A DNA stretch of 14,796 bases, taken from assembly GCA_937900755.1 (NCBI GenBank), contig CALCDN010000113.1:1-14796 (forward strand), written 5' to 3'. Below are positions 12,297 through 14,796 of this stretch, piece after piece; the first letter of the stretch is position 1, and each line of letters begins with the position of its first letter. Source of the stretch: an uncultured Acetobacter sp. Its GTDB lineage: Bacteria; Pseudomonadota; Alphaproteobacteria; Acetobacterales; Acetobacteraceae. The notes beneath the pieces were generated by a model that did no database searches, was not told the origin of the DNA, and saw nothing but the letters and a program-made list of their open reading frames with translations. The position numbers and the translations under genes were made by a program.

Positions 12297-14796
12297 ATGC
12301 ACCTTCTGGTCCGCGAAAACCGCACGCTTGATGAGCAGGACAGTGCCGAGGACCTGGGGCTGCCCGGAGCGGACATGGTTGTCCTGTCCTTTACGGAGAG
12401 CGATCTGCTAGGGCTGCGCCACGCGGAGCAGCAGATCCGGGCGGAGCAGGGACAGGCCTCCCTCCCCGGTGTGCAGGTCACAAACCTTGCCCGGTTGCGG
12501 CACCCCATGTCGATCGACCTGTACGTGGAAACCACGTTGCAAGGGGCCAGATGCGTGGTGGTGCGCCTGCTGGGCGGGCTGGACTACTGGCGTTACGGCG
12601 TGGAGGAACTGGCGGCATGGGCCTGCGAGCATGCTGTGCCCGTGGTGTTCCTGCCCGGCCATGTCGCCGGGTGCGCGGGAGGCGCGGACCAGCCCGATAA
12701 CACGCAAGGGGAGGACACCCGCCTGGCGGACCTGTCCTACGGTGTGCAGGCCGAACAGTGGCAACGCCTGAATGGCTTTTTCGCACAGGGGGGGGAGCGT
12801 AACATGCGGGCCGCCCTGCACCTCATGGCAACCCTTGCCGGGGGTGGGCGGGACCACGGCGTACAGCCCGAGCCCTTGCCCCTCTGGGGTGTCCAGAGCA
12901 CCTACCCTGCCGGGCAGGAGGGGGGGGAGGCATGTGTTGCGGCCTGCTCGGCGGTGGTTGTGTTCTACCGGGCGCATCTTCAGGCATCGGACATGGCGGG
13001 GCTGGAGCGGCTGGCCGAAGTGCTGGCCGCGCAGGGTTGCGCGGTGGCGTTGCTGTTTGTCACGTCTCTCAAGGACAAGAATGTGGCCGATGGTGTGGCG
13101 GAGCACCTGCGGCGCACAAAACCCGATGTGGTGTTGAACGCCACCTGCTTTTCCGCGCGCGGCGCACAGGGTTTTTCCCCGCTGGATGGGGCGGGCGCAC
13201 CTGTGTTGCAACTGTTGCAGCCGGGGAGCACGCAGGCGTTGTGGGCGGCCAGTGCGCGGGGGCTGGGCCGTGCGGACCTTGCCATGCAGGTTGTGCTGCC
13301 GGAACTGGATGGAACAATCGCCACATTCCCCATTGCCTTCCGTCAGGAGGAGGCTCCGGGGCTACCGGCCCGGCGCGTGGCGTACGAGCCCGGTATTCGC
13401 ATGGTGGCGGCGCGCGCCATGGCGTGGGCACGGTTGCGGCAAAAGCCCGTGGGGCAAAAACAGGTTGGCATTGTGCTCTCGGACTATCCGGGTGCGGGGC
13501 TGGAGCGCGCTGGCGCCCATGTGGCCCATGCGGTAGGGCTGGACGGGTTTGCAAGCGTGCACAACATTGTGCGGCATATGCACAGGCAGGGCTACGCAGC
13601 GGGCGTGCAGCCCCTGCCCACGGCGGAGGAACTGGTCCAGCGTATGGCCTGCCAGCCCGCGCGGGCTGTTCTGTCCGTGGAGGCGTATAAGGTCCTGAGC
13701 GCGGACCTGGATGTGGAGTTCATGGCTGCCGTTACAAAGGCATGGGGCCAGCCGGAGCAGGACGGGGCGGTAGGGAACGGGGCGTTCCGCCTGCGCTACA
13801 CAACCTTGGGCAACATAACCCTGGCCGTACAGCCAGACAGGGGCAGGGCCGCGGACCGCAAGACCCTCTACCATGACCCGGATATGCCGCCATGCCACGC
13901 ATACGTGGCGTTTTACCTGTGGTTGCGGCAGGTTAAAAAACTGGACGCTCTGGTGCATCTGGGCACGCATGGCACGCTGGAGTGGCTGCCCGGCAAGGCG
14001 GCGGCTCTTTCCCCCGCCTGCGCGCCTGCGGTGCTTACGGCGGACATGCCGGTTATCTACCCCTTTATTGTCAACAACCCGGGGGAGGCCGCGGCGGCGC
14101 GCAGGCGTCTGGGGGCGGTCACCATCGGGCATATGACGCCCCCTGTCATGCAGGCCAGCCTGTCGGGGGACATGCATGACCTCGAACGTCTGATTGATGA
14201 ATACGCCGAGGCCGATGGGCTGGACCCCCGCCGGGGTGCTCTGTTGCGGGCGGATATTCTCGAACGCGCGACCCGCACGGGTGTCCTGGCCGAAAGTGGG
14301 GTCAGGCCGGGTGATCTGGACGAGAGCGAGGCGCTGGCACGGCTGGATGCCTATCTGTGCGATGTCAAGGACCTGCAAATCCGTGACGGGCTGCATGTCT
14401 TTGGCAAAACGGCTCCACGCTCCACAGCCCTTGTCCACGCCATTGCGCAGGCCTGCGGCAGGCCGGAAGACCCCGCGTTTGTGGCCGATGTCGCCCAGCG
14501 CATAAACCTGGGGGGCACGGCGGAAATGCACGCCCTGCTGGCAGCCCTTGCCGGGCAGCCGGTGGCGGCGGGGCCAGCAGGTGCGCCCACGCGCGGGCGT
14601 ATTGACGTGCTGCCAACCGGGCGCAACCTTTTTACCGTGGACCCGCGTGCATTGCCCACACCCTCCGCCGTGGTGCTGGCCATGCGGATGGAGCAGTTGC
14701 TGCTGACCCGCCATTTGCAGGAGCACGGCGAACCCCTGACCCGGCTTGTCATGGATATGTGGGGTTCGGCCAGCCTGCGCACGGGGGGGGAGGACC
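12297..14796 (+). CDS. cobN: Cobaltochelatase subunit CobN, 3' end outside window
   Basis: This is the large subunit of the ATP-dependent cobaltochelatase CobNST, which inserts Co2+ into hydrogenobyrinic acid a,c-diamide. The frame is open for 833 codons from ATG 12297 and is cut by the window edge; full CobN is usually about 1,250-1,300 residues, so roughly two thirds is present. No frameshift or internal stop was found at the points checked. The chelatase-H family core is seen in LVHLGTHGTLEWLPGK (552-567), the preceding YHDPDMPPCHAYVAFY segment, the following YPFIVNNPGEAAAARRR, and VMDMWGSASLRTGGED at the edge. AAGGGGGGG six to seven bases ahead gives the ribosome site; cobW ends 14 bp upstream. 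BchH/ChlH magnesium chelatase is excluded by the B12 riboswitch, CobW and DUF1636 context. Confidence 0.95.
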   Translation, partial: MHLLVRENRTLDEQDSAEDLGLPGADMVVLSFTESDLLGLRHAEQQIRAEQGQASLPGVQVTNLARLRHPMSIDLYVETTLQGARCVVVRLLGGLDYWRYGVEELAAWACEHAVPVVFLPGHVAGCAGGADQPDNTQGEDTRLADLSYGVQAEQWQRLNGFFAQGGERNMRAALHLMATLAGGGRDHGVQPEPLPLWGVQSTYPAGQEGGEACVAACSAVVVFYRAHLQASDMAGLERLAEVLAAQGCAVALLFVTSLKDKNVADGVAEHLRRTKPDVVLNATCFSARGAQGFSPLDGAGAPVLQLLQPGSTQALWAASARGLGRADLAMQVVLPELDGTIATFPIAFRQEEAPGLPARRVAYEPGIRMVAARAMAWARLRQKPVGQKQVGIVLSDYPGAGLERAGAHVAHAVGLDGFASVHNIVRHMHRQGYAAGVQPLPTAEELVQRMACQPARAVLSVEAYKVLSADLDVEFMAAVTKAWGQPEQDGAVGNGAFRLRYTTLGNITLAVQPDRGRAADRKTLYHDPDMPPCHAYVAFYLWLRQVKKLDALVHLGTHGTLEWLPGKAAALSPACAPAVLTADMPVIYPFIVNNPGEAAAARRRLGAVTIGHMTPPVMQASLSGDMHDLERLIDEYAEADGLDPRRGALLRADILERATRTGVLAESGVRPGDLDESEALARLDAYLCDVKDLQIRDGLHVFGKTAPRSTALVHAIAQACGRPEDPAFVADVAQRINLGGTAEMHALLAALAGQPVAAGPAGAPTRGRIDVLPTGRNLFTVDPRALPTPSAVVLAMRMEQLLLTRHLQEHGEPLTRLVMDMWGSASLRTGGED

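Noticed and set aside
11145..12302. Minus-strand frames of 353 and 385 codons
   Set aside because: Both are antisense to cobW, which has intact GTPase and CxCC motifs; the shadow proteins are low-complexity and match no family I know.
12408..13211. A 267-codon minus-strand frame
   Set aside because: It is antisense to the N-terminal part of cobN and has the His/Arg/Pro-rich composition of a shadow frame.
13362..14726. A 454-codon open frame on the minus strand
   Set aside because: It lies wholly antisense to cobN, whose protein is conserved throughout. Its translation is rich in Arg, His, Gly and Gln without a recognisable domain, which is typical of a GC3-driven shadow frame.

Overview
The window looks like chromosomal DNA of an acetic acid bacterium or a close alphaproteobacterial relative (Acetobacteraceae). 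The evidence is high GC with strong third-position GC bias, a fragment of an IS5/IS1031-type transposase of the kind common in Acetobacter and Komagataeibacter, a GPR1/FUN34/YaaH acetate transporter, and an aerobic-type CobN cobaltochelatase gene. The genus is an inference from remembered family resemblance. The first ~83 bases are almost pure C and are probably an assembly or sequencing artefact.

Region 1 (101-3317) is a zinc-homeostasis locus. A Zur-type repressor gene runs leftwards into the C-tract and its end is missing. Divergent from it are znuA, znuC and znuB (binding protein, ATPase, permease), with stop/start overlaps that indicate one operon. A near-perfect 23-bp Zur-box palindrome (741-763) sits between them, just upstream of the preferred znuA start.

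Region 2 (3318-5005) looks like an insertion-prone junction. It holds the first 32 codons of a transposase, then an adenine deaminase gene of visibly lower GC than its neighbours, then a hairpin, then an unlisted 43-codon gene for a small single-pass membrane protein on the minus strand.

Region 3 (5061-7346) holds a RutF/HpaC-like flavin reductase (minus), a divergent 3-hydroxyisobutyryl-CoA hydrolase-like protein (plus), and a SatP-like acetate/succinate transporter (minus) behind an AT-rich upstream region.

Region 4 (7521-10294) is a marR-FUSC efflux pair on the minus strand. The two genes overlap by 17 nt. A 7-bp inverted repeat overlaps a consensus -10 box upstream of marR, which suggests autorepression.

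Region 5 (10391-14796) is a cobalamin-controlled cobalt-insertion operon on the plus strand: a textbook adenosylcobalamin riboswitch, a five-cysteine DUF1636 protein, the CobW metallochaperone GTPase, and cobN, which runs off the right edge after 833 codons.

I see no rRNA, tRNA, CRISPR array, prophage or defence system. Nothing here is clearly a new system. The least explained items are the 43-aa membrane protein and the regulatory layout around it.
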